32,326 nucleotides of DNA from UBA6814 sp040753075 (GCA_040753075.1 JBFMHA010000038.1:1-32326), one strand, 5' to 3'. Shown: positions 7,380-15,009, numbered from the stretch's first letter. The notes: generated by a model not told the origin, from the letters alone. A program made the numbers and translations.

Positions 7380-7982
7380 ATGCGTTTTACCCTGGAACTG
7401 GCCTGCACGGCCTACACCAAGGACCAGCTCGCGGTCCCTCCCCTGCCCCAGGTGGCCCTGGCCGGGCGCTCCAACGTGGGCAAGTCCTCGCTCATCAACC
7501 GCCTGGCCGGCCGCAAGGCCCTGGCCAAGGTGAGCGCCACCCCGGGCAAGACCCGCAGCGTGAACTACTTCACCGTGACTCCCGGAGACTTCTACCTGGT
7601 GGACCTGCCCGGCTACGGCTACGCCAAGGCGGCCAAGACCGAACGCGCGGCCTGGGCCGGCCTCATCGAAAAGTACCTGGCGGGCAACCGGCTGCTCAAG
7701 GCGGTGGCCGTGCTGCTGGACAGCCGCCTGCCGCCGCAGCGCCTGGACGTGGACATGGTGGGCTATCTGGCCCGGGCGGGAATACCCATCGTGGCGGTGC
7801 TCACCAAGGCGGACAAGTGCAAGCAGGCGGAGGTGGCCCAGCGCCAGCGGCAATGGGCGGCGCTGTTGCCCGGCGGAGCCGAGCCTCTGGCCGTCTCGTC
7901 CAAGACCGGCAAGGGCGTGGAGGCCCTGTGGGCCGCGCTCAGCGCCGCGGCCGGGGAAGCAGGCCCGGCAGAGACGGCCTGA
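7380..7982 (+). CDS. engB: ribosome biogenesis GTPase EngB (YihA/YsxC)
   Basis: Essential TRAFAC-class GTPase needed for late assembly of the large ribosomal subunit. The 200-aa protein has all G motifs in order: G1 GRSNVGKSS (about 29-37), G2 TPGKT (about 54-58), G3 DLPGYG (about 75-80), G4 TKAD (about 140-143) and G5 SSKTG (about 170-174). ATG 7380 is preceded by AAGGA with a six-base gap. It is divergent from aroQ across the large palindrome. Its last 44 bases overlap the end of convergent lptG, so both proteins' C-termini are encoded by the same DNA. Confidence 0.93.
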   Translation: MRFTLELACTAYTKDQLAVPPLPQVALAGRSNVGKSSLINRLAGRKALAKVSATPGKTRSVNYFTVTPGDFYLVDLPGYGYAKAAKTERAAWAGLIEKYLAGNRLLKAVAVLLDSRLPPQRLDVDMVGYLARAGIPIVAVLTKADKCKQAEVAQRQRQWAALLPGGAEPLAVSSKTGKGVEALWAALSAAAGEAGPAETA

Positions 7983-9042
7983 CCACCCACCACAGCCTCG
8001 CCCCGGCCAGGGCCGCGAAGAGGATGTTGCCCAGCCAGGCCCCCAGCACCGCCGGGAGCAGACCCTTCTGGCCGGCCGTGACCCCCAGCATGAACACCGC
8101 GTAATAGGCGAAGGTCAGGGCCAGGGACAGGCCCAGATTGAGGTAGACGTTCTCCCACAGGGTGGCCAGGGCCAGGGCGATGAGGGCCATGGCCGCCAGG
8201 GAGAACGCGTAGGACCACTTCATGTGCCAGGCGGTGCGCAGCCGCTCCACGTTGGAGCCCGAAGCAGCCAGCCGCTCCATGACCCGTGACAGCTTCCACA
8301 TGGGCAGCGAGGCCGGATCCACGTTGGGGTCGACGGCCAGGAAGGAGCGGAGGTCCTGGGTCAGGGGCAGGGTCAGAGAGTCCACCGGCGCGTAGGCGTA
8401 AGTGACCGGGTCCAGGACCTGGACCTCGCTGAAGGTCCAGGCGCCGGGTTCGGCCTCGACCTTCCGGGCGGTGATGATGCGGTGGATGCTGCGGACGTCC
8501 TGGGCCACCTCCAGGATCATGACCCCCTCGGCCTCGCCCCGGCCGGGCCAGGCCCGGGCCAGCTCCACCACGTAGGGGCCTTCCCGGAACCAGAGGTTGG
8601 GCAGCTCCATGCGCTCCGCCTTGCGCTGCCGCACCTCCTCGGCCCAGATGCGGTTGGCCGCGGCCTCGCCGTAGACCCCCACAATCTGGGCCACGGCCAG
8701 CTGGGCCAGGCACCAGACCCCGGCATAGGCCAGGAAGAAGGCGCAGATCCGGCCGAAGGTCACGCCTCCGGCGCGCAGGGCCAGGAGCTCCCGGTTGCGG
8801 GCCATCACGCCCAGCTGGATGACCATGGACACCAGGAACACCGCGGGCAGGATCTGGGACACGATGAGCGGAATCTTCACCACGAAATAGGTGAGCACCG
8901 TGCCCAGGCCCAGGCCGGCCTCCAGGAAGTCGTCCAGGCGGTCGAACACGTCCGAGAGCAGGTAGAGCCCCACTCCGACGCCCAGGCAGGTGAGCATGGC
9001 CGCCAGGTTCTGGCGGGCCAGGTACCTATCGAGCGTGCCCAC
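7939..9042 (-). CDS. lptG: LPS export permease LptG
   Basis: One of the two inner-membrane permease subunits of the LptB2FG transporter that extracts lipopolysaccharide from the inner membrane. The 367-aa protein has the YjgP/YjgQ layout. Three N-terminal helices include LPAVFLVSMVIQLGVMARNR and the conserved ELLALRAGGVTFGRI coupling region. A periplasmic beta-jellyroll spans about residues 130-260. Three C-terminal helices follow. The start is GTG 9042, inside the last codons of lptF (17-base overlap), giving translational coupling. The C-terminal 15 codons overlap engB on the other strand. Confidence 0.88.
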   Translation of the reverse strand: MGTLDRYLARQNLAAMLTCLGVGVGLYLLSDVFDRLDDFLEAGLGLGTVLTYFVVKIPLIVSQILPAVFLVSMVIQLGVMARNRELLALRAGGVTFGRICAFFLAYAGVWCLAQLAVAQIVGVYGEAAANRIWAEEVRQRKAERMELPNLWFREGPYVVELARAWPGRGEAEGVMILEVAQDVRSIHRIITARKVEAEPGAWTFSEVQVLDPVTYAYAPVDSLTLPLTQDLRSFLAVDPNVDPASLPMWKLSRVMERLAASGSNVERLRTAWHMKWSYAFSLAAMALIALALATLWENVYLNLGLSLALTFAYYAVFMLGVTAGQKGLLPAVLGAWLGNILFAALAGARLWWVVRPSLPGLLPRPRR

Positions 9043-10234
9043 GGCGTCGCATCCAGGCCGGCAGGGGGATGTGGGAGAGCTGGTCCGCCAGGTGGGGCCA
9101 GTCCTCGCGCACGGTCAGGCGCAGGCCGGCCGCGCCCACCAGGGCGAAGAGCAGGTTGGGCAGCCACAGGCCCAGGACCGGGGCGATGCTCCCGGCCTCT
9201 CCCGTGGCCCGGCCGAGGGAAAGCAGGGAATAATAGAAGAGGAAGAAGCCCATGGCCAGGAGCAGCCCCCACTGCTGGCGCAGGCCTCCGAAGGCGCAGG
9301 CCATGGGCAGGGCGAAGAGGCCCAGCACCGGACAGGCGAAGGGCATGGCCAGGCGCAGGTGCTTCTCCACCACCACCTTGCGGGCGAAGTTCGCGCCGCG
9401 GGCGCCGGCCAGGGCGGGGTCGTCCTCCAGCTCCAGGAGCCGGGCGAAGGACATCTCCTTGGGCCGCACCTCGCCCAGGTCGTAGCCGTGCACCAGCTTG
9501 GACAGGTCCAGGCGCACCCGGTACTCGCCGAAGGCCAGCACCGAAACCCCGTCCCTTTCCTGGCGGTAGATGGAGCCGTCCTGGAGCTGGAACAGGATCT
9601 CCCCCCGCTCCGAGTCGGTGCGCACCGACCCGGTGGGGGCCAGGATGGTGGCGGTGATGTCCTTGCGGGTGCGGTCCTGGACCAGCACCTCGGAGAGCAC
9701 CCCGGCCTGGTTGTCCACCTGGCGGGCGAAGACCATGAGCCCGGGGAAGTCGCGGTTGAAGACCCCGGGCTGGAGCACGAGCTGGGTCTTGGTCCGGGCC
9801 AGGTCGAGCACCGTGGCGCGGAACCGGGACATGCCCCAGGACACCCCGGACATGGACACGAAGGCCGTGGCCAGGGCCCCCAGCAGGCAGAAGGCCGCGG
9901 GCGCGGGCAGAAGCTGGTACAGGGACACGCCTCCGGCCTTGAGCGCGGTGAGCTCCCGGTCCGTGCCCATGCGCAGGAAGGTCAGGAACACCGCGAGCAT
10001 GCAGGCGATGGGGATGATGAGCAGAAGAAAGAACGGGGAGAGGTAGAAAAAGAGCTTGAGCAGGTCGACCAGGTTCAGGCTCTGGGTGATGAACAGTTCG
10101 CGCAGTTGCAGGAGCCGGCCGATGAGCAGCAGGGTCAGGAGCGCAACCGCGCAGAGGGAGAACAGGAAGGCCAGCTCCCCAAAGATGCGGCGGTGGACCA
10201 GGGCGGAAAGCCGTGGCCTCGTCTGGGGACGCAT
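9026..10234 (-). CDS. lptF: LPS export permease LptF
   Basis: Partner permease of LptG in the LPS export ABC complex. The 402-aa product has N-terminal helices, the coupling motif TDRELTALKAGGVSLYQLLP, a periplasmic beta-jellyroll (with VLVQDRTRKDITATILAPTG and FGEYRVRLDLS) and three C-terminal helices (FACPVLGLFALPMACAFGGL and onward). ATG 10234 is chosen because it sits two bases after the stop of the upstream 64-aa gene. An in-frame start at 10324 would lie inside that gene. Order on the transcript is the 64-aa protein, lptF, lptG. The ATPase lptB and the rest of the pathway are outside the window. Confidence 0.88.
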   Translation of the reverse strand: MRPQTRPRLSALVHRRIFGELAFLFSLCAVALLTLLLIGRLLQLRELFITQSLNLVDLLKLFFYLSPFFLLLIIPIACMLAVFLTFLRMGTDRELTALKAGGVSLYQLLPAPAAFCLLGALATAFVSMSGVSWGMSRFRATVLDLARTKTQLVLQPGVFNRDFPGLMVFARQVDNQAGVLSEVLVQDRTRKDITATILAPTGSVRTDSERGEILFQLQDGSIYRQERDGVSVLAFGEYRVRLDLSKLVHGYDLGEVRPKEMSFARLLELEDDPALAGARGANFARKVVVEKHLRLAMPFACPVLGLFALPMACAFGGLRQQWGLLLAMGFFLFYYSLLSLGRATGEAGSIAPVLGLWLPNLLFALVGAAGLRLTVREDWPHLADQLSHIPLPAWMRRRGHAR

Positions 10235-10236
10235 TC

Positions 10237-10431
10237 TCAGGAGTTCTCGGCGGGCTTGCCGGAATCGGCCAGATGCCGTTGCAGGCATTCGGCGTCCTTG
10301 GGCCCGAGGTTGAAGCGCATGCACGCCTCCTCGATGAGCCGGAGCAAGGGCTTCCCGGTCTCGGCCCGCTCTTCGATCAACCAGGCCAGGGCCTTCCGGA
10401 CCAGTTCGCTCTGGGGCATGATGGTGGCCAT
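10237..10431 (-). CDS. conserved-looking 64-aa protein leading the lptFG operon
   Basis: A small soluble, mostly helical protein starting MATIMPQSELVRKALAWLIE, with no signal peptide or membrane helix and one Cys (in EACMRFNLGPKDAECLQRH there are two, both mid to late). The start is solid: ATG 10431 is preceded by GGGAGGAG with a two-base gap, and the stop lies two bases before the lptF start, so the three genes are almost certainly co-transcribed. Function is not recognised. Position suggests a role linked to LPS export or its control, which is inference only. Confidence 0.7.
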   Translation of the reverse strand: MATIMPQSELVRKALAWLIEERAETGKPLLRLIEEACMRFNLGPKDAECLQRHLADSGKPAENS

Positions 10432-10439
10432 GGCTCCTC

Positions 10440-10469
10440 CCGTGTTTCAGCGCGCCGCGGGAAACACGG
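10440..10469. promoter_or_regulatory. 9-bp inverted repeat over the leader of the lptFG operon
   Basis: CCGTGTTTC (10440-10448) and GAAACACGG (10461-10469) are perfect inverted arms around a 12-base GC-rich loop. On the minus-strand transcript the hairpin would occupy nearly the whole 5' leader and end against the GGGAGG ribosome-binding site. It could be an RNA leader structure or a protein operator. Confidence 0.5.
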
Positions 10470-10480
10470 CGGACGGCCCG

Positions 10481-10509
10481 TTCCTAACGCAAAGCCCGGG
10501 GCCTTGCAA
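10481..10509 (-). promoter_or_regulatory. candidate promoter of the 64-aa gene-lptF-lptG operon
   Basis: On the minus strand, TTGCAA (10509-10504), a 17-base spacer and TAGGAA (10486-10481) predict a transcription start near 10474, just before the inverted repeat 10469-10440. The match to sigma70 consensus is moderate. Confidence 0.35.
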
Positions 10510-10580
10510 CTTGCGCCGGCTTGGGCTACCCCGCCCTGCGGGACCGGATTCCCCGCCACCCTCAACCCGCCGTATCCGCC

Positions 10581-11378
10581 ATGGAAAACCTGCTCGTCGC
10601 GTTCATTCTGGGCATTGTCGAGGGCCTCACCGAATTCCTCCCGGTGTCATCCACCGGCCACCTCATCCTGGCCGGCCACCTGCTGGGCTTCATCGGCCCC
10701 AAGGCCAAGGCCTTCGAGATCGTGATCCAGCTGGGGGCCATCCTGGCGGTGGTGGTCCTGTACCGGGAGCGGTTCGCCGGCCTGGTCCTGCCGCGGCCCC
10801 GCCTGGCGTTCTCCGGCCTTCGCGGGCTGTGGCTGCTCTTCCTCACCTCCCTGCCCGCCGGCCTCCTGGGCCTGGCGGCCCGGAAACACATCCACGAGCA
10901 CCTGTTCGGCCCCACCACCGTGGCCATCGCCCTGGCCGCGGGGGCGCTGGCCATCTTCGCGGTGGAGGCGCGGCGATCCCGGCCGCGCCTCTTCACCCTG
11001 GACCAGATGACCCCGGGCCTGGCGCTCGGCATCGGGCTGTTCCAGTGCCTGGCCCTCTGGCCCGGATTCTCCCGCTCGGCCGCCACCATCATGGGCGGCA
11101 TGCTCCTGGGCTGCAAGCGCGGCCTGGCCGCAGAGTACTCCTTCATCGCCGCGGTTCCCCTCATGGCCGCGGCCACGGGGTACGAGCTGTTCAAGAGCTG
11201 GAGCCTGCTCTCGGCCGCGGACCTGCCCCTGTTCGCGGTGGGCTTCGCGGTGTCCTTCGTCTCGGCCTGGCTGGCGGTGAAGTGGTTCGTGGGCCTGGTG
11301 TCCACCTGGACCCTGCGGCCCTTCGCGGTCTACCGCCTGGCGCTGGCGCCCCTTGTCTTCCTGTTCTGGGGGGGGTAA
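10581..11378 (+). CDS. uppP: undecaprenyl-diphosphatase UppP (BacA)
   Basis: Integral membrane enzyme that dephosphorylates undecaprenyl pyrophosphate, recycling the lipid carrier for peptidoglycan and other envelope polymers. The 265-aa protein begins MENLLVAFILGIVEGLTEFL and has both catalytic signatures: the E14/E18 region with PVSSTGH at 21-27, and PGFSRSA at 161-167. It has about eight hydrophobic helices. ATG 10581 gives the normal N-terminus. An upstream in-frame start at 10521 adds a non-homologous stretch and is rejected. No clear ribosome-binding site is seen before ATG 10581. It is divergent from the lptFG operon and followed by tRNA-Met. Confidence 0.92.
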   Translation: MENLLVAFILGIVEGLTEFLPVSSTGHLILAGHLLGFIGPKAKAFEIVIQLGAILAVVVLYRERFAGLVLPRPRLAFSGLRGLWLLFLTSLPAGLLGLAARKHIHEHLFGPTTVAIALAAGALAIFAVEARRSRPRLFTLDQMTPGLALGIGLFQCLALWPGFSRSAATIMGGMLLGCKRGLAAEYSFIAAVPLMAAATGYELFKSWSLLSAADLPLFAVGFAVSFVSAWLAVKWFVGLVSTWTLRPFAVYRLALAPLVFLFWGG

Positions 11379-11443
11379 AAAAACTAAGTCGCGGGCCTTG
11401 CGTTTTGGGGCCAAAGGCTCTATGAACGCTTTCCCGCTTGAGT

Positions 11444-11520
11444 GGCTAGGTAGCTCAGTTGGTCAGAGCATGCGGTTCATACCCGCAGTGTCGGGGGTTC
11501 AAGTCCCTCCCTAGCTACCA
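11444..11520 (+). tRNA. tRNA-Met (CAT), elongator type
   Basis: A 77-base cloverleaf. The acceptor arm GGCTAGG pairs with CCTAGCT (one G-T pair at the end), followed by encoded ACCA. The D arm contains GCTCAGTTGGTCAGAGC. The anticodon stem TGCGG/CCGCA holds loop TTCATAC with anticodon CAT at 11478-11480, and the T loop is TTCAAGT. The normal 1-72 pair and the similarity to GGCTA...-type tRNAs indicate elongator Met and not the initiator. A lysidine-modified tRNA-Ile2 also reads CAT, but the sequence resembles metT more. Confidence 0.93.
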
Positions 11521-11534
11521 CTCGACATTACAAG

Positions 11535-11558
11535 GCCCCGGAAACCCGGGGCTTTTTT
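11535..11558 (+). terminator. rho-independent terminator after tRNA-Met
   Basis: GCCCCGG (11535-11541) pairs with CCGGGGC (11546-11552) around a four-base loop, followed directly by six T residues (11553-11558). It ends the tRNA transcript and separates it from the convergent TPR gene. Confidence 0.85.
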
Positions 11559-11569
11559 CTTGACTCGGC

Positions 11570-12325
11570 CTAAGTCCCCTCCGACTTTTCCTGGAGCTTC
11601 TCCACCGCCTTGAGCATCCTGGCCGCCTCCACGAAGCCCGGGGCGATGGCCAGGGCGGCCTTGAGGCTCTCGACGGCTTTGGCGTAGTCCTTGGCGTCGT
11701 AGTGGATGCGCGCCACGTTGAAGTGCAGGTGCTCGTCGCGCTGGTTGAGGCGCAGGGCCTTCTGGTAGTATTCCAACGCCTTGTCCAGCATCCCGGCCTT
11801 GCGCATCTTGATGCCGAACTCGTTGAACAGGTGGGTGTGCTCGGCGTCGAAGGCCAGATCCAGGGCCATGATGTTCTTGAAGACCTCGCCGGCCTCCTCC
11901 AGCTTGCCGCCGGCGAGGTACGTGATGCCCAGGCCGAAGATGGCCTTGATGTTCTCGCCGTCCACGGCCAGGGCTTGCTTGAAGTCCTTCTCGGCCCTGT
12001 CCAGCTTGTTCTCGGCCAGGTGCTTCTCGGCCTTGTCCATGGCCTGCTTCAGGCTGTCCATGGCCGGCTTCACGCGGTTGTAGAAAAAAAGGGGTTCGGG
12101 CTTGAAGCGCTCGAGGAACTTCTCCGGCTCGAGCACGGTCTTCTGTCCGGCCGGCACGAAGTTGGCGTTCAAGGGCTGCACGTAGATGGCGCCGTCTTCA
12201 GTGCGCTCGGCAAAGTAGTAGAGTTGCCGGTCCACGGTCTTGGCCGTGCCGCCGACGCCCAGCTTGGCCTGGTCCTTGTCGGATACGGCCAACTGAAAGG
12301 ATGAGGGCTGTTCCTTTTCGGGCAT
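11570..12325 (-). CDS. tetratricopeptide-repeat protein
   Basis: A 251-aa soluble protein without signal peptide. Residues about 1-90 form a non-repeat domain (LYYFAERTEDGAIYVQPLNA and FLERFKPEPLFFYNRV). From about residue 95 it carries at least three TPR-type helical hairpins with the usual A8/G/Y/A20/P32 spacing, for example RAEKDFKQALAVDGENIKAI, KALEYYQKALRLNQRDEHLH and KAVESLKAALAIAPGFVEAA. TPR arrays mediate protein-protein contacts, and the partner is unknown. The start is ATG 12325 with AGGAAG upstream. The 214 bases upstream (12326-12539) hold no gene that I can support, only its probable promoter and a GAATATTC palindrome at 12392-12399. Confidence 0.8.
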   Translation of the reverse strand: MPEKEQPSSFQLAVSDKDQAKLGVGGTAKTVDRQLYYFAERTEDGAIYVQPLNANFVPAGQKTVLEPEKFLERFKPEPLFFYNRVKPAMDSLKQAMDKAEKHLAENKLDRAEKDFKQALAVDGENIKAIFGLGITYLAGGKLEEAGEVFKNIMALDLAFDAEHTHLFNEFGIKMRKAGMLDKALEYYQKALRLNQRDEHLHFNVARIHYDAKDYAKAVESLKAALAIAPGFVEAARMLKAVEKLQEKSEGT

Positions 12326-12539
12326 GGGACTTCCTGCGCGCCAATCCGGGGGAAGAGAGGCTACGATTCCGACACGTCCTGAACACTACTGGAATATTCT
12401 TCGGGAGGGAAGACGCTCCCCGCCCGCCAGGCGAGCGAAACCTGTTGCGAAGCAGCGATAACGGCTTGGAACAGCCACACAGAGGACCAGGCTCCATGCC
12501 CAGCCCGCACAATCGGATCCCCATGGATATAGAACCGGG

Positions 12540-12803
12540 CTAGCGGCTGCGGAACAGACGACCGGCCAGGATAGCGGCTCCGCCCACGGCGGATGCGAGC
12601 ACCGCGAGCAGAGGGCGGGAGGAGTCCAGGGCCATCCAGATCAGGCCGGTAAAGTAGGCCAGGCCGCCGAAGAGTTCCGCCGCCCCCAGGAGCCGGTCGG
12701 GCTGGATTGCTCTGGTCGCGGCCACGGGCTTGCCGCAGGACGGACAGACGGCATGGAGCGTGTTCACGTTGCGCCGGCAGTGCGGGCAGGAGATGAGCGC
12801 CAT
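12540..12803 (-). CDS. small zinc-ribbon membrane protein
   Basis: An 87-aa protein. Residues 1-30 form a zinc ribbon with two CxxC knuckles (CPHCRRNVN and CPSCGKPV). Two hydrophobic segments follow, roughly LLGAAELFGGLAYFTGLIWM and the stretch LLAVLASAVGGAAILAG, then a short basic tail. It is likely an inner-membrane protein with a cytosolic metal-binding head. The start ATG 12803 is backed by AAGGAGG with an eight-base gap. A longer in-frame start at 12863 lacks this. Function is unknown. It is divergent from the GGDEF gene. Confidence 0.72.
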   Translation of the reverse strand: MALISCPHCRRNVNTLHAVCPSCGKPVAATRAIQPDRLLGAAELFGGLAYFTGLIWMALDSSRPLLAVLASAVGGAAILAGRLFRSR

Positions 12804-12826
12804 GGTCGGGTCCTCCTTTTTCGGGT

Positions 12827-12842
12827 GTACAGGCCAGTGTAC
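12827..12842. repeat. short inverted repeat upstream of the zinc-ribbon gene
   Basis: GTACA and TGTAC are perfect 5-base arms around a 6-base centre (GGCCAG). It lies 24 bases upstream of the zinc-ribbon start codon, in the position of a possible operator. It does not match a site I recognise, and short repeats of this size can be chance. Confidence 0.3.
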
Positions 12843-12966
12843 TCCGAAACAAACCCGGCGCAAGCCATGGCCGATAATTCACAGAGTCGCAGGCATGCCT
12901 CCGGCGCCAGGAGCGGCCGGAATGAAAAGGCGCAGTCGGCGGGCTTTCATAGCGCGGCCCCAACAC

Positions 12967-13030
12967 GGAAACGCGCCGTCCGCGGCGAAAGGCGTTTGCC
13001 TGCGGCGAAACGGCGCACCTCCCCGTTTCC
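12967..13030. repeat. interrupted stem-loop in the spacer before the GGDEF gene
   Basis: GGAAAC (12967-12972) pairs with GTTTCC (13025-13030), and GCGCCGT (12973-12979) pairs with ACGGCGC (13010-13016), leaving eight unpaired bases on the 3' side. The loop contains a near-duplicate of GCGGCGAAA. It is the only structure I see in the 306-base spacer 12804-13109. A weak promoter-like pair (TTGCCT at 13046, TACTGT at 13071, 19-base spacer) lies after it. Confidence 0.35.
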
Positions 13031-13109
13031 GTCGCCAGGAACGCATTGCCTGCGCGAAGGGGATAAGGCATACTGTGTTACTCTGGCGACAGCCTGAAGG
13101 AGTTTTTCC

Positions 13110-14357
13110 ATGCCCCGCGTTCTTCTGGTGGAAGACAGCAAGATGCTGGCCCAGGTCTTGCTGGACAAGCTCGTAAACACCCTGGGCCTTGACGTAGCCT
13201 GGGCCTCATCGCTGGCGGAAACCAGGAAGCTGCTCGAGGAGGGCTCGCCAGAGGACTACTTCGCCGCCCTGCTGGACCTCAACCTGCCCGACGCCCCGGA
13301 GGGCCAGGTCGTGGACTATGTGCGGGGCAAGGGCCTGGCCAGCATCGTCTTCACCTCCGAGCTGCGGCCGGAGGTGCGGGAAGAGTTCTGGGGCAAGGGC
13401 ATAGTGGACTACGTCTTCAAGGAAGGCCTGCACAACCTGGACTACGTACTGGGAATGGTGGCCCGCCTGGAACGCAACCCGGGCATCACCGTGCTGGTGG
13501 TGGACGACTCGTCCATGGCCCGCAAGCACATGGCCGAACTCCTGCGCATCCACCGCCTCCAGGTCCTGGAGGCGCAGGAAGGGCCGGAGGCTCTCCGCCT
13601 GCTGGAGGCCCATCCCCAGATCAAGCTGGTCATCACCGACTACAACATGCCGCGCATGGACGGCTGCCAACTGACCAAGGCCATCCGCCGCACCAGATCC
13701 CGGGACGAACTGGCCATCATCGGCGTCTCGGCCGAAGGCGACAAGACCCTGTCCGCCCAGTTCATCAAGAACGGGGCCAACGACTACCTGAACAAGCCCT
13801 TCATCATCGAGGAATTCTACTGCCGGGTGAACCAGAACATCGAAACCCTGGAGCACATGGCCACCATCCGCCGGCTGTCCAACAGCGATCCGCTCACCGG
13901 CCTGTCCAACCGCCGCCACTTCTTCCATGCGGCCAAGGAAGGCTGCGGACGGGCGGCGTCCGCCGCCTGCATGCCCGGCCTGGGAATGCTCGACCTGGAC
14001 CACTTCAAGCAGGTCAACGACACCTACGGGCACGAGGCGGGCGACAAGGTCCTGGTCCACGTTGCCCAACTCATCCGGCGGCATTTCTCCAGGGACATCG
14101 TGGCCCGCTTCGGGGGCGAAGAGTTCTGCGTCCTGGTCGAAGCGCAGGAGGGCAGCTCGCTGCTGGACAGGTTCGAGGAGTTGCGCCGCGCCGTGGAGCA
14201 ATCCCCGGTGGACATCGGCGGCCAAAGCATCCACGTCACCGCGAGCATCGGGGTATGCACCGTGCCGGGATCCCTGGAGGACATGCTCCGCGATGCGGAC
14301 AAGGCCCTGTATGCGGCCAAGAACGCCGGCCGCAACCGGGTGGTCGAGGCGGAATGA
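13110..14357 (+). CDS. REC-REC-GGDEF response regulator (PleD-like diguanylate cyclase)
   Basis: Phosphorylation-controlled enzyme predicted to make cyclic di-GMP from two GTP. The 415-aa protein has REC1 (about 1-118) with acidic E8/D9, phospho-acceptor D56 in LLDLNLPD and K104. REC2 (about 126-245) has D132/D133, D177 in ITDYNMP and K229. The C-terminal GGDEF domain (about 255-412) has the intact active site GGEEF at 335-339 and SDPLTGLSNRR at its start. The order is that of PleD. The inhibitory I-site RxxD, expected nine residues before GGEEF, reads FSRD here, so product inhibition at that site is probably lost. ATG 13110 follows AAGGAG. The kinase is not in the window. Confidence 0.9.
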   Translation: MPRVLLVEDSKMLAQVLLDKLVNTLGLDVAWASSLAETRKLLEEGSPEDYFAALLDLNLPDAPEGQVVDYVRGKGLASIVFTSELRPEVREEFWGKGIVDYVFKEGLHNLDYVLGMVARLERNPGITVLVVDDSSMARKHMAELLRIHRLQVLEAQEGPEALRLLEAHPQIKLVITDYNMPRMDGCQLTKAIRRTRSRDELAIIGVSAEGDKTLSAQFIKNGANDYLNKPFIIEEFYCRVNQNIETLEHMATIRRLSNSDPLTGLSNRRHFFHAAKEGCGRAASAACMPGLGMLDLDHFKQVNDTYGHEAGDKVLVHVAQLIRRHFSRDIVARFGGEEFCVLVEAQEGSSLLDRFEELRRAVEQSPVDIGGQSIHVTASIGVCTVPGSLEDMLRDADKALYAAKNAGRNRVVEAE

Positions 14358-14373
14358 TCTGAACTGCGGGGTC

Positions 14374-14401
14374 TTGCCTTCCGCTGAAAAAGGCCTATTT
14401 T
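14374..14401 (+). promoter_or_regulatory. candidate ssrA promoter
   Basis: TTGCCT (14374-14379), a 16-base spacer and TATTTT (14396-14401) lie in the 66-base gap between the GGDEF stop and the tmRNA. Transcription from near 14408 would give a short 5' leader for RNase P to remove before the mature end at 14424. Confidence 0.5.
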
Positions 14402-14423
14402 GTCTTGAACGGTTCTGTGACAA

Positions 14424-14771
14424 GGGGGCGCCACGGTTTCGACGGGGACAGCGAAGCCAAGGTGGCAGGTCGAGGCGCCGCAGGCCTCGTAAAAAGCGGC
14501 ACGGCATACAACTGCCAACGACTACGACTACGCTCTGGCTGCTTAATGCCAGCGTCTCTCCTTCCGACGTCCGATAGGCGGGAAGAGGCGACGACACTTC
14601 GGACTGGCGACCGGCCCGTTTCCGTCCGGGCCGGAGCGAGAACGCAGACGGAACCTCCCCGCGCGGCCTGTCCGCCGGCCTGCGCGGGGCAGTAGCAAAG
14701 ACGGACTAAACCTGTAGAAGCCTTGCGTGGAGCGTTCTCGGACGGGGGTTCGACTCCCCCCGCCTCCACCA
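14424..14771 (+). ncRNA. ssrA: transfer-messenger RNA (tmRNA)
   Basis: Rescues stalled ribosomes together with SmpB and tags the nascent chain for proteolysis. The 5' end GGGGGCG pairs with CGCCTCC near the 3' end (one G-T pair, as in other tmRNAs), followed by encoded ACCA. The tRNA-like T loop GGGGGTTCGACTCCCCC is clear. The 5' conserved segment CCACGGTTTCGACGGGGA is present. The tag frame begins GCC at 14514 and reads ANDYDYALAA, stop TAA at 14544-14546. GC-rich pseudoknot stems follow. At 348 bases it is a normal one-piece tmRNA. Confidence 0.96.
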
Positions 14772-14790
14772 CCCCCCTTGTGTCTCGATC

Positions 14791-14823
14791 GAGGCCCGGT
14801 TCATCGCCGGGCCTCTTCTTTTT
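14791..14823 (+). terminator. rho-independent terminator of ssrA
   Basis: GAGGCCCGG (14791-14799) pairs perfectly with CCGGGCCTC (14807-14815) around a seven-base loop. It is followed by TTCTTTTTC, 20 bases after the mature tmRNA 3' end. Confidence 0.88.
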
Positions 14824-14946
14824 CCCGCGGGATGGCCCGGGCCTCGCGCCTTCCCGCAGCGCCAGCCTGTTGCCGGCGCCTCCCCTGACCGCGGCGGCCG
14901 GCCCACATGCCGGGCAGGCGCCTTGCCCGCCCGAACACAAACGCCC

Positions 14947-14975
14947 TTGACCTGGCCGGGGCGCCCTCGTAAAAA
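14947..14975 (+). promoter_or_regulatory. promoter of the 15010-17520 signalling operon
   Basis: TTGACC (14947-14952), exactly 17 bases, then TAAAAA (14970-14975). Transcription would start near 14982, 28 bases before the GTG of the first gene. This is one of the better sigma70-type matches in the window. Confidence 0.55.
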
Positions 14976-15009
14976 AGGAGAATCAGAAAACCCGGACCAG
15001 GGAGAACCC

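Noticed and set aside
11444..11520. The tRNA gene as an integration site for a mobile element
   Set aside because: No integrase, no direct repeat of the tRNA 3' end in the window, and the downstream genes look ordinary.
12827..12842. Inverted repeat GTACA/TGTAC as a LexA or CRP/FNR site
   Set aside because: It matches neither CTGT-N8-ACAG nor TGTGA-N6-TCACA type sites, so no regulator is named.
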